NCBI GenBank assembly: GCA_052168315.1
Contig: JBQLZO010000013.1
Location: 1 to 16,119 of the forward strand
Reading direction: 5' to 3'
Origin: JBQLZO01 sp052168315
Lineage (GTDB): Bacteria > Planctomycetota > Phycisphaerae > Phycisphaerales > UBA1924
DNA: 16,119 bases
The translations under genes and the position numbers were made by a program. Positions 1-6,906 of the stretch are shown here, piece by piece. The notes beneath the pieces are model-generated. The model searched no databases, was not told where the DNA came from, and saw nothing but the letters and a program-made list of their open reading frames with translations. How positions within the stretch are numbered: position 1 is the first letter of the stretch; each line of letters starts with the position of its first letter.

Positions 1-424
1 CGCCCCCCAACCCCAAAGGGCAGACAGGCCCTGTCCGCTATGGACTCGGCGCCAGAGTGATCGCAACCGACGCCATGGGCGAGGCCGCAAACCAACCCCA
101 GGGCCAACGAGCGGTGGAGACCATGGACTCCGGACGCCAAGGCAAAACCGATCAATCGTTCAAGCGCCCACCAAGCGCTTGATCGAACGAACGGCAGCGC
201 CAAAGCAACAGCGCCCCACCCACGACTGGCACCGGCAACCGGCGAGGCACATCCTGCTCCGCAACCGCGCTCTGCGTCCGGGTCATGTGTTGGTGGAGAA
301 CGCGCGCAGTCTCCAACCGCAACCGCCCGCCACACCACGGCGACCGCTGGAACGACACCCCAGCAAGGGCAAGTGCCACCCTCACCAAAGGCACAACCTC
401 GGGCTGGCCAGCCCTTTCAAACTT

Positions 425-459
425 CCCACTCCGTAGGTGGCACCGGTCTCCGACCGGTG
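425..459 (+). repeat. REP-like palindrome, copy 1
   Basis: The order is CCCAC (425-429), a 6-base spacer, GGTGG (436-440), an 8-base stem arm CACCGGTC (441-448), loop TCC, and the perfectly complementary arm GACCGGTG (452-459). A second element with the same flanks and loop but a different stem lies at 11249-11277 on the other strand. The shared design points to a dispersed repeat family. GTAG at 433-436 recalls the conserved tetranucleotide beside REP elements, but that link is only a suggestion. Confidence 0.5.
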
Positions 460-544
460 TCTTCCCCGAACCCACCCCCAAACCCCCAACCCACCAAACT
501 CACCCAACAAACCCCCACACCCCCATCCACCCTCCCCCACTGGT

Positions 545-596
545 GCCCGATGCCCGGTGCCTGATGCCTTCTCCTGCCTGATGCCTGATGCCTCTC
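545..596 (+). repeat. Degenerate heptanucleotide tandem array (GCCTGAT)
   Basis: Read in sevens from 545 the sequence gives GCCCGAT, GCCCGGT, GCCTGAT, GCCTTCT, then after three extra bases GCCTGAT, GCCTGAT and GCCTCTC. Three units are exact and the rest differ by one to three bases. It resembles in form the short tandemly repeated repetitive (STRR) heptamers known from cyanobacteria. It lies between genes and no function is evident. Confidence 0.6.
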
Positions 597-964
597 CCCC
601 CCCACACCCAATCACCACCCAAACACGCCCGCCCCCGAACCCCCACCATCCCGATCCCGGGGCGCGATCGCCCCTTCCGCCCGAGCCCGCCCGCCCCTCC
701 CCAAGGATCCCACGCCACTCCGGGAATCCTCAGCGTGGCAACGCGGTTCACCATTAGGATGTACGCCAGCCGGCGCGCACCCACCTAGGGTCCGCGCTCC
801 CGGCATGCCAAGCGGTCAGCGCGCGCCGTTGCGCGCGGACCACCACCTCGCAGCCCAGGGGCCACCCGCCCACGCCCGATGCGCGAAGCGCGAGCAAGAT
901 CAGGTCACCGACGCGCGGGCCCCGCCCACGCGGTCCCAACAACGCAGAAGAAGGAAACCAACCC

Positions 965-2044
965 ATGCTGACACGCCATCTCCTCGCCGCCGCCATCGCC
1001 ACCGCGGCCCTCACCCCCGCGATCATCGCCCAGGCACCCGCGGCCGAGCAGAAGAAGCTCGAACTCGGCGACCGCGCTCCCAAGCTCGAGAATGTCACCT
1101 GGCACCAGGGCAGCATCGAGTCATTCGAACCCGGCAAGGTCTATGTCCTCGACTTCTGGGCCCCGTGGTGCGGCCCGTGCATCGCCGCCATGCCCCACAT
1201 GAACGAGATCACCGAGCAGTACAAGGACAAGGGCGTCAAGGTCATCGGCGTCTCCATCTGGCCGCGCGAGGGCGGGCAGACCGTCGCCGAGTTCCTCGAA
1301 GGACGCAACGAGCGCGACGAAGCCCTCAAGTACCTCATCGCCGAGGACAACGCGGATGGCACCAACGCCAACGCCTTCATGCGCGCCGCCGGACAGAACG
1401 GCATCCCCACCGTCATGATCGTCAACCGCGAGGGACAGATCGCCTGGATCGGGCACCCCATGGGCGGCATGGACGGCGCGCTCGAGAAGATCGTCGCCGG
1501 CACCTACGACATCGCCGCCGAGAAGGCCAAGATGGCCAAGATCGCCGAACTCCAGCCCCAGCTCGGCCAGGCCTACCAGGCCCAGGAGTGGGAGCGCCTC
1601 TTCTCGCTCATCGACCAGATGATCGCGCTCGACCCCGACCAGTTCTCCCGCATGAACATGGACAAGTACCTCCTGCTCATCACCCAGGTCGGCGACACCA
1701 ACCGCGCCAAGCAGGTCGGCCGCGAGATCATGGACGGCCCGCTCGGTAAGAAGCACGAGTCCATGAACCAGTTCGCCTGGTACATCGTCAACCCCGACAA
1801 CGGCATGACCAAAGAGCAGCGCGACCTCGACCTCGCCATGCAGGCCGCGCAGCGCGCCGTCGACATGACCAAAGGCGAGAACTCCGATGTCCTCGACACC
1901 ATGGCCCGCGTCCACTTCTGGAAGGGCGACCTCGACAAGGCCATCGAGTTCCAGACCAAGGCCATCGAACTCGCCGACGAGCGCATGAAGCCCTACCTCC
2001 AGGAAGCGCTCGACGAGTACAAGGAAGCCGCCGAGACCCGCTGA
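965..2044 (+). CDS. Exported TlpA-like thioredoxin with C-terminal TPR region
   Basis: This 359-residue protein is probably an extracytoplasmic thiol-disulfide oxidoreductase. Residues 1 to about 27 form a signal peptide (basic start, Ala-rich core, cleavage near the AQA/APA segment). Residues about 34-180 are a TlpA/AhpC-type thioredoxin fold with the redox motif WCGPC at 68-72 and the cis-proline loop GIPT with Pro148. From about residue 195 to the end the helices look like tetratricopeptide repeats, best seen at 285-350, where an Asp-Lys-Ala-Ile-Glu segment is typical of a TPR helix. The start is supported by GAAGGA about nine bases upstream. It stands alone, followed by a strong intrinsic terminator at 2076-2100. 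The fold is clear; the substrate (cytochrome maturation, envelope repair or other) cannot be told. Nearly all Leu, Val and Ala codons end in C, unlike genes further right. Confidence 0.9.
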   Translation: MLTRHLLAAAIATAALTPAIIAQAPAAEQKKLELGDRAPKLENVTWHQGSIESFEPGKVYVLDFWAPWCGPCIAAMPHMNEITEQYKDKGVKVIGVSIWPREGGQTVAEFLEGRNERDEALKYLIAEDNADGTNANAFMRAAGQNGIPTVMIVNREGQIAWIGHPMGGMDGALEKIVAGTYDIAAEKAKMAKIAELQPQLGQAYQAQEWERLFSLIDQMIALDPDQFSRMNMDKYLLLITQVGDTNRAKQVGREIMDGPLGKKHESMNQFAWYIVNPDNGMTKEQRDLDLAMQAAQRAVDMTKGENSDVLDTMARVHFWKGDLDKAIEFQTKAIELADERMKPYLQEALDEYKEAAETR

Positions 2045-2075
2045 TCTCCCGCGCCCCGACATCGTGAACCCCCAC

Positions 2076-2100
2076 AACGCCCGGACTTCCGGGCGTTTTT
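2076..2100 (+). terminator. Intrinsic terminator after the thioredoxin gene
   Basis: A perfect 9-bp stem (AACGCCCGG, loop ACTT, CCGGGCGTT) runs into a T tract ending at 2100. It begins 31 bases after the stop codon at 2044 and separates this gene from the M14 peptidase gene. Confidence 0.9.
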
Positions 2101-2159
2101 CGTCGCGCCGCCCCGCGCCGCCGAGCCCGCGCGCCGCTGTGCGATCCGCGCGCCCGCTC

Positions 2160-2165
2160 TACACT
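2160..2165 (+). promoter_or_regulatory. Possible -10 box for the M14 peptidase gene
   Basis: TACACT lies about 60 bases before the start codon at 2228 and after the terminator, where a promoter is needed. No TTGACA-like -35 box is seen at 16-18 bases upstream, so this is tentative. Confidence 0.3.
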
Positions 2166-2227
2166 GGCCAACCACCAACACCAGCGCCCAACGCGCCCCA
2201 CACCCAACAACATCCGGAGGTTGCCCG

Positions 2228-5059
2228 ATGCCCATCCGACCGCGCCGATCACCCAGGACCCGCACCCGCCGGATGCGCGCCCCGATTAACCTCATCAGCG
2301 CCACCGCCACCGTGGCCGTCGCGCTCTCGCTCGCATCGGCGCCCGGCGCCCACGCCCAATCCAAGGACTGGCACCGCGCTGCGCCGCCCGCCATCCCCGG
2401 CGCATCGTCCACCAGCGCCTCCGAACTGTTCTCCTACGCCGCCCGCCCGTTCGACCTCGACCCCGCGATCGAATCACCCGAGGCCTTCCTCGGGCACGCG
2501 CTCGGCGAACGCTGGACCCGGCACCACCAGGTCATCGACTACCTCGAATACCTCGCCAACTCGTCCGACCGCATCACGCTCCGCGAATACGGCACCTCCA
2601 CCCAGCACCGCCCGCTGGTCCTGTTGACCATCACCGCGCCGTCCAACCACGGCCGCATGGATGCCATCGTCCGCGACAACGCCGCGCTCACCGATCCGCG
2701 CACGCTCTCCAGCGCCGATCGCTCGCGCATCATCGAGAACAACCCCGCCATCGCGTGGCTCTCGTACAATGTCCACGGCAACGAGCCCTCGTGCACCGAG
2801 GCCGCCCTTCAGGTCGCCTACACCCTCGCCGCCGCCCGCGACCAGCGCGTGCTCGAATGGCTCGACAACCTCGTCGTCGTCATCGACCCCTGCCTCAACC
2901 CCGACGGGCGCGAGCGGTACCTCGCGTTCTACGACACCAATGTGGGCCTCCGACCCGACGCCGCCGAGTTCTCCTCCGAGCACGACGAGCCCTGGCCCGG
3001 CGGACGCTCCAACCACTACTACTTCGACCTCAACCGCGACTGGGTCTGGGGCGTGCACAAAGAATCGGCCGCGCGCGTCGCCCAGATGCGCGCCCTCCGC
3101 CCGCAGCTCCATGTCGACTACCACGAGCAGGGATTCCGCTCGCCCTACTTCTTCGGCGCCGGCGACACCCCCTACCACGCCGTGATCCCCCGCAGCACCC
3201 GCGACTGGCTCGATGTCTACGGCAGGGCCAACGCCGAGCGCTTCGATGAACTCGGGCTCCCGTTCTTCACCAAGGAACAGTTCGACTACCTCTACCCCGG
3301 ATACGGCAAGGTGCTCCCGGTGTACCACGGCGCTGTCGGGCTGCTCACCGAGCAGGCGGGGCACTCCCGCGGCGGGCTCGCCATCGCGCTCGACGAGCGC
3401 AACACGCTCACGCTCTTCGAGCGCATCCGCAACCACTTCATCACCTCGCTCTCGAACATCGAGGCCACGGCCGACAACCGCGCCGGGCAGCTCGAGCGCT
3501 TCGCCGGATTCTTCGCCGGGAGCATGGAACTCGACGAGGGCGGTCCGGCCGCGTTCGTCATCGCCGCCGACAACGACCCCGCCAAGCTCGCCATGCTCTG
3601 GGACCTCTGCTCGCTCCATGGCATCGAGGCCCACACCCTCGACGCCGACACGACACTCACGAACGCGGCGAACTACGAATCGCCCGGCACGATCGACGAG
3701 GTCATCGCGCCCGCCGGCTCGTGGGTCATCCGCGCCGACCAGCCCATGGGCCTGCTGGTCCGCTCGCTCATGGCCATCGGCACGCCGCTGGAAGACATCG
3801 ACACCTACGACATCACGGCCTGGAGCGTCCCGCCCACCTGGGGCCTGCGCGCGTGGTCCGTGCCCGCCGCCATCGAGGCCGACACAGCGCCGCTGCGATC
3901 GTTCGACTGGCCGCCGGCGCTGCGCCCGCACGCGGGCGACACGCCTTGGACGCCGAGGAACGGACGCACCCCCGCGGCCATCGTCGTACCGAGCGACCAG
4001 CACCTGTTCCCGCGGGCCGCAGCGCTGGCCGGCGAGCACGGGCTGCACGCCCGGCTGGCCGGCAAGGCGATGACGCTCGACACCCAGGAGATCCCCGCCG
4101 GATCGCTGATCGTCTACCGCGTTCGGAACGATGATGACCCCATCCACCGCTTCCAAAGCGAACTGACGCGCGCCGGGGTCCGCTGGTCCTTCGCGTTCAC
4201 CTCGTTCCCCGATGCGGGATCATCACTGGCCTCCAACGACCATCCGCGATTCGAAGCGCCGAGGATCGCGCTGCTCCGCGGCGAGGGCATCTCATCGCTC
4301 TCGTACGGGCACCTCTGGCACCTGCTCGACCGGCACATGCCGATGCCGTACCACCAGGTCAACGCCGGCGGGCTGTCGCGCTCGGCGCTCGATGAGGTCA
4401 ATGTGATCGTGCTTCCGGAGTCGTGGTCGTGGAGCGACATCCTCTCGGGCGCGCAGCGCGAAGCGCTTGATGACTGGATCCGGCGCGGCGGCACGCTCGT
4501 GGCCATCGGCACCTCCGCGACATGGGCCAGCCGCGAACTGCTGGACTTGGATCCCAGCGAGAAGATCGAGCCGCCCGTCGATGGCGCGCACGAGCCCCCC
4601 GATGGCCCCGCGTCCGGCGGATCGGACGATGACAGCGATGATGATGAATCCGGCGAAGGCGAGCGCGCTGCGCTCAACCGCCTGTCGTACGAGCAGCGCG
4701 CCGAGCGCTCGGTCGAAGACCGCGTGCCCGGCTCGCTGGTCCGCATCCGCTTCGACACCACCCACCCGCTGGCGTTCGGGCTCGATGCGTGGTGCGGCGT
4801 GATCCGGCGCTCCTCGCGGACGCTCCCGCTGTCGAGCGGCGGGTACGCCGTGGCGCGGATCGATGCGCACGCCCCGCTGATCGATGGGTACCTCTCCGAG
4901 TCCAACACCGAATCGCTCAAGGGACAGGCGTGGATCACGCACCACCGCGTCGGCTCGGGCAAGGTCGTGTGCATCGCCGACGACCCGGCGTTCCGCGGCT
5001 TCACCCACGCCGCCGCCCGCGCGTTCCTGAACGCCATCGTCTTTGGCCCCTCCTTCTAA
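2228..5059 (+). CDS. Secreted M14-family zinc carboxypeptidase-like protein with GATase-like C-terminal domain
   Basis: This 943-residue protein is a predicted exported metallopeptidase. Residues 1-43 are a long, arginine-rich signal peptide with likely cleavage after AHA (41-43). The M14 domain spans about 98-415: zinc ligands H183 and E186 in HGNE, third ligand H299 in the DYHEQ segment, the NPDGRERY and NRDW substrate-pocket segments (224-231 and 269-272), and the likely general base E375 in LLTEQAGHS. So the catalytic set appears intact. Residues about 580-770 contain a Rossmann-like class I glutamine-amidotransferase-type segment (VIVLPESW, then GGTLVAIG at 754-761) seen in large M14 proteins; I see no catalytic Cys. 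An acidic Ser/Asp/Glu linker lies at 797-812. GGAGG ends seven bases before the ATG; an internal ATG at 2273 is a weaker choice. Codon choice drifts from CTC to CTG after about residue 500. The actual substrate is unknown. Confidence 0.88.
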   Translation: MPIRPRRSPRTRTRRMRAPINLISATATVAVALSLASAPGAHAQSKDWHRAAPPAIPGASSTSASELFSYAARPFDLDPAIESPEAFLGHALGERWTRHHQVIDYLEYLANSSDRITLREYGTSTQHRPLVLLTITAPSNHGRMDAIVRDNAALTDPRTLSSADRSRIIENNPAIAWLSYNVHGNEPSCTEAALQVAYTLAAARDQRVLEWLDNLVVVIDPCLNPDGRERYLAFYDTNVGLRPDAAEFSSEHDEPWPGGRSNHYYFDLNRDWVWGVHKESAARVAQMRALRPQLHVDYHEQGFRSPYFFGAGDTPYHAVIPRSTRDWLDVYGRANAERFDELGLPFFTKEQFDYLYPGYGKVLPVYHGAVGLLTEQAGHSRGGLAIALDERNTLTLFERIRNHFITSLSNIEATADNRAGQLERFAGFFAGSMELDEGGPAAFVIAADNDPAKLAMLWDLCSLHGIEAHTLDADTTLTNAANYESPGTIDEVIAPAGSWVIRADQPMGLLVRSLMAIGTPLEDIDTYDITAWSVPPTWGLRAWSVPAAIEADTAPLRSFDWPPALRPHAGDTPWTPRNGRTPAAIVVPSDQHLFPRAAALAGEHGLHARLAGKAMTLDTQEIPAGSLIVYRVRNDDDPIHRFQSELTRAGVRWSFAFTSFPDAGSSLASNDHPRFEAPRIALLRGEGISSLSYGHLWHLLDRHMPMPYHQVNAGGLSRSALDEVNVIVLPESWSWSDILSGAQREALDDWIRRGGTLVAIGTSATWASRELLDLDPSEKIEPPVDGAHEPPDGPASGGSDDDSDDDESGEGERAALNRLSYEQRAERSVEDRVPGSLVRIRFDTTHPLAFGLDAWCGVIRRSSRTLPLSSGGYAVARIDAHAPLIDGYLSESNTESLKGQAWITHHRVGSGKVVCIADDPAFRGFTHAAARAFLNAIVFGPSF

Positions 5060-5155
5060 CCCCCCCGACCCCCCCAATCCACCCCACGATCCAGCCCTGT
5101 TTGCCACCTCCGTTCCGATCCCGCTTCCAAAGCATCTCGCCTGATTGACCGCGCC
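5060..5155 (+). promoter_or_regulatory. C-rich, G-poor intergenic stretch, possible Rho-loading region
   Basis: The M14 stop codon is followed at once by C7-GA-C7 and then about 80 bases rich in C and poor in G. No stem-and-T-tract terminator is visible. Such C>G stretches are typical of Rho utilisation sites, so Rho-dependent termination is a reasonable inference, not a proof. Confidence 0.35.
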
Positions 5156-6076
5156 ATGCCGCTGACCCTCGCCATCGAACCCCTTGGCCTGCTCGTGATC
5201 ATGGCGATGATCCTGGTCGCGATCGTCGGCGGGGTGATCGCCTGGCAGGGCGAGCAGAAGCGGATCAGGGCGCTGCGCGACTGGGCCGCCGAGCATGGCT
5301 GGCGGCTCGATGAGTCCAAGCGCTCCGGCACCGCTTACCCGAGCGTGATCTTCGAGCGGGGCCACTCGCGCTACTCGCGGTTCCATGCGACGAACAGCTT
5401 CGCGGGCGTGGTCGATGGCATCGAAGATCCGACCGCGTTCGATCTGTTCCAGTACCACTACGCGATCACGACGAGCAGCGGCAAGAGCTCGCAGACCACG
5501 CACTACTGGTTCGTCTGCGCGGCCGTGAATTGCGGCATCGACCTCGGGCAGGTCGACATCCGCGAGGAGCACTTCGGCGATCGGATCGCGCAGGTGTTCG
5601 GATCCAACGACATCGACTTCGAGGATCCGGATTTCTCGAAGCGCTTCCATGTCACGGCCGTGAACCGCAAGGACGCGTTCGACCTGATCAGCCACGCGAT
5701 GATGGACTGGATGATGAACCAGGGCGATCAGGGCATCACGATCGCGACGCGCGGGCGGCTGCTGTTCATGCACCACACCGGCAAGATGGATGCGGCGCGG
5801 TACGACCGGCTGGCGCGCTTCGCCGGCGGGTTCCTGCAGCAGATCCCGCGGACGCTGGTCAACGCCGAGCGGGCCCGGCAGGGGCTTCCGCCGCTGATGG
5901 AGGCCGGCGCGGCGGCGACCCGGGCGCGGCACGCGCGGTCCGGGCACCCACGCCCCGACGATCCGCCACCCCAGCCTCCGGGCACCACGCCGGAGGGCGC
6001 GCCCGGGGCCGCGCCGGGCGACGCGGCGATCCCACCACGCAACCCCGACCCCGACGGCCCGGCCCGATTACCCTGA
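5156..6076 (+). CDS. Membrane-anchored protein of unknown function upstream of lemA
   Basis: I do not recognise this 306-residue protein with certainty. Residues about 6-30 form one hydrophobic membrane helix at the N-terminus, followed by a charged segment (EQKRIRALRDWAAEHGW). Residues about 60-235 look like a folded soluble domain with a beta-rich part (FQYHYAITTSSGKS, THYWFVCAAV), a segment IDFEDPDFSKRFHV near 158-171 and a helix with MMDWMM near 181-187. The tail from about 250 is rich in Pro, Gly and Ala and probably disordered. The pattern recalls DUF3137-type membrane proteins often found near lemA, but that is a guess from layout. No clear Shine-Dalgarno precedes the ATG; it is chosen because it keeps the helix whole. 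lemA starts 197 bases downstream. Confidence 0.75.
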   Translation: MPLTLAIEPLGLLVIMAMILVAIVGGVIAWQGEQKRIRALRDWAAEHGWRLDESKRSGTAYPSVIFERGHSRYSRFHATNSFAGVVDGIEDPTAFDLFQYHYAITTSSGKSSQTTHYWFVCAAVNCGIDLGQVDIREEHFGDRIAQVFGSNDIDFEDPDFSKRFHVTAVNRKDAFDLISHAMMDWMMNQGDQGITIATRGRLLFMHHTGKMDAARYDRLARFAGGFLQQIPRTLVNAERARQGLPPLMEAGAAATRARHARSGHPRPDDPPPQPPGTTPEGAPGAAPGDAAIPPRNPDPDGPARLP

Positions 6077-6227
6077 CCCCCAATCCCCCCGGGAGCCTCT
6101 GATCATGGATGCTTGATGGTGGTTCGGGGGATGAGGATGCCGCGGGTCTGGTCCCGACATGCAGGACCCCGGATGGGCTCGGATGCCCATCGCAGCAACA
6201 AACAGCGCTGAAGCGGGCGAAACGGAC

Positions 6228-6233
6228 GACAAT
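6228..6233 (+). promoter_or_regulatory. Possible -10 box for lemA
   Basis: GACAAT lies 40 bases before the lemA start. The same hexamer precedes the permease gene at 11320. No convincing -35 box is present. A 7-bp hairpin (GATGGGC, 6-base loop, GCCCATC) at 6172-6191 lies further upstream. Confidence 0.25.
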
Positions 6234-6261
6234 CACACCAAGGGAGCATCGGGGGGAGGGC

Positions 6262-6267
6262 AAGGAG
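6262..6267 (+). promoter_or_regulatory. Ribosome binding site that fixes the lemA start
   Basis: AAGGAG sits six bases before ATG 6274. It supports this start over an in-frame ATG at 6109, whose extra 55 residues are not LemA-like. Confidence 0.8.
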
Positions 6268-6273
6268 AATCGC

Positions 6274-6849
6274 ATGGAACCGATCGTGATCGCTCTCGTG
6301 GTTGTCGGCGGTGCGCTGCTGCTCATCGGCATCGTGGTGATCGGGATGTACAACTCGCTGGTGTCCTCGCGGGCGCATGTGCGCGAGTCGTGGTCGAACA
6401 TCGACACCGAGCTGCAGCGCCGGCACGACCTGATCCCGAACCTGGTGAGCACGGTCAAGGGGTACATGACGCACGAGCGCGAGCTGCTGGAGAACATCGT
6501 GTCGCTGCGCGAGCAGGCCGAGCGGCTGCGCCCGGGCGAGCCGACGGACACGCAGCTGGACATCGAGAACAAGCTCGGGAGCGCGCTCGGGCAGCTCCGC
6601 GTGCGCTTCGAGCAGTACCCGGACCTGAAGGCCAGCGCGAACTTCCAGCAGCTCCAGGGCGAACTGGCCAACACCGAGGACCGTGTGCAGGCGGCCAACC
6701 GGTTCTACAACGCGAATGTGCGGGACTTCAACATCAAGGTCGAGTCGTTCCCCTCGAACATCATCGCGGGCATGTTCGGCTTCTCGAGGGCGCAGCACTT
6801 CGAGCTGAAGAACGAGGAGGCGCGGTCGGTGCCGAAGGTCTCGTTCTGA
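6274..6849 (+). CDS. lemA: LemA family membrane protein
   Basis: This 191-residue protein matches LemA in length and pattern. Residues about 3-25 are a hydrophobic N-terminal helix. It is followed by the family hallmark YNSLVSSRAHVRESWSNID and RRHDLIPNLVSTVKGY, then long helices (LLENIVSLREQAE; the FQQLQGELANTEDRVQAANRF segment), the sequence YNANVRDFNIKVESFPSNII and an FGF segment near the C-terminus, all typical of the family. LemA proteins have a short extracytoplasmic N-terminus and a helical bundle; their molecular role is not settled. It follows a membrane-anchored unknown gene by 197 bases and precedes the GlmU-like gene by 57 bases, so all three could share a transcript. Confidence 0.95.
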   Translation: MEPIVIALVVVGGALLLIGIVVIGMYNSLVSSRAHVRESWSNIDTELQRRHDLIPNLVSTVKGYMTHERELLENIVSLREQAERLRPGEPTDTQLDIENKLGSALGQLRVRFEQYPDLKASANFQQLQGELANTEDRVQAANRFYNANVRDFNIKVESFPSNIIAGMFGFSRAQHFELKNEEARSVPKVSF

Positions 6850-6894
6850 GGCGCGGCGGATGGATGATGCGCGATGGGGCGGGCGGCGGGGCGT

Positions 6895-6900
6895 GGAGGT
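6895..6900 (+). promoter_or_regulatory. Ribosome binding site that fixes a GTG start
   Basis: GGAGGT lies exactly six bases before GTG 6907. The in-frame ATG at 6874 has only a poor upstream match, so the GTG is the better start of the GlmU-like gene. Confidence 0.7.
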
Positions 6901-6906
6901 GCGCGC

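Larger units (their letters stand above)
1..964. other. Long intergenic region without a convincing gene
   Basis: I see no gene I can support here. Open frames exist on both strands (for example 152-481 on the - strand, and a frame open from the left edge to 182 on the + strand), but they lack the strong C/G third-position bias of the real genes in this window, have no clear ribosome binding site and show no family I recognise. The stretch is strongly C-rich on the + strand. It contains an 8-bp hairpin at 160-182 (TCAAGCGC, 7-base loop), a 14-bp perfect palindrome at 401-414, a REP-like palindrome at 425-459, a G-free stretch at 469-541, a heptamer array at 545-596, and nested inverted repeats between 790 and 840. 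The upstream signals for the thioredoxin gene at 965 must lie in its right part; TAGGAT at 755-760 is a possible -10 box without a good -35 partner. Confidence 0.6.

Noticed and set aside
3..182. + strand frame open from the left edge, possible 3' end of a gene
   Set aside because: Its third-position GC is clearly lower than in the real genes and no family is visible; it ends inside a hairpin.
152..481. A 109-residue - strand open frame in the left gene-poor region
   Set aside because: No ribosome binding site, weak codon bias, no recognised family, and it includes the REP-like palindrome. It may be a decayed gene, but I cannot support that.
2474..5947. Long - strand frames opposite the M14 peptidase and the membrane-anchored gene
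   Set aside because: They mirror the codon bias of the + strand genes and contain no family motif or ribosome binding site.
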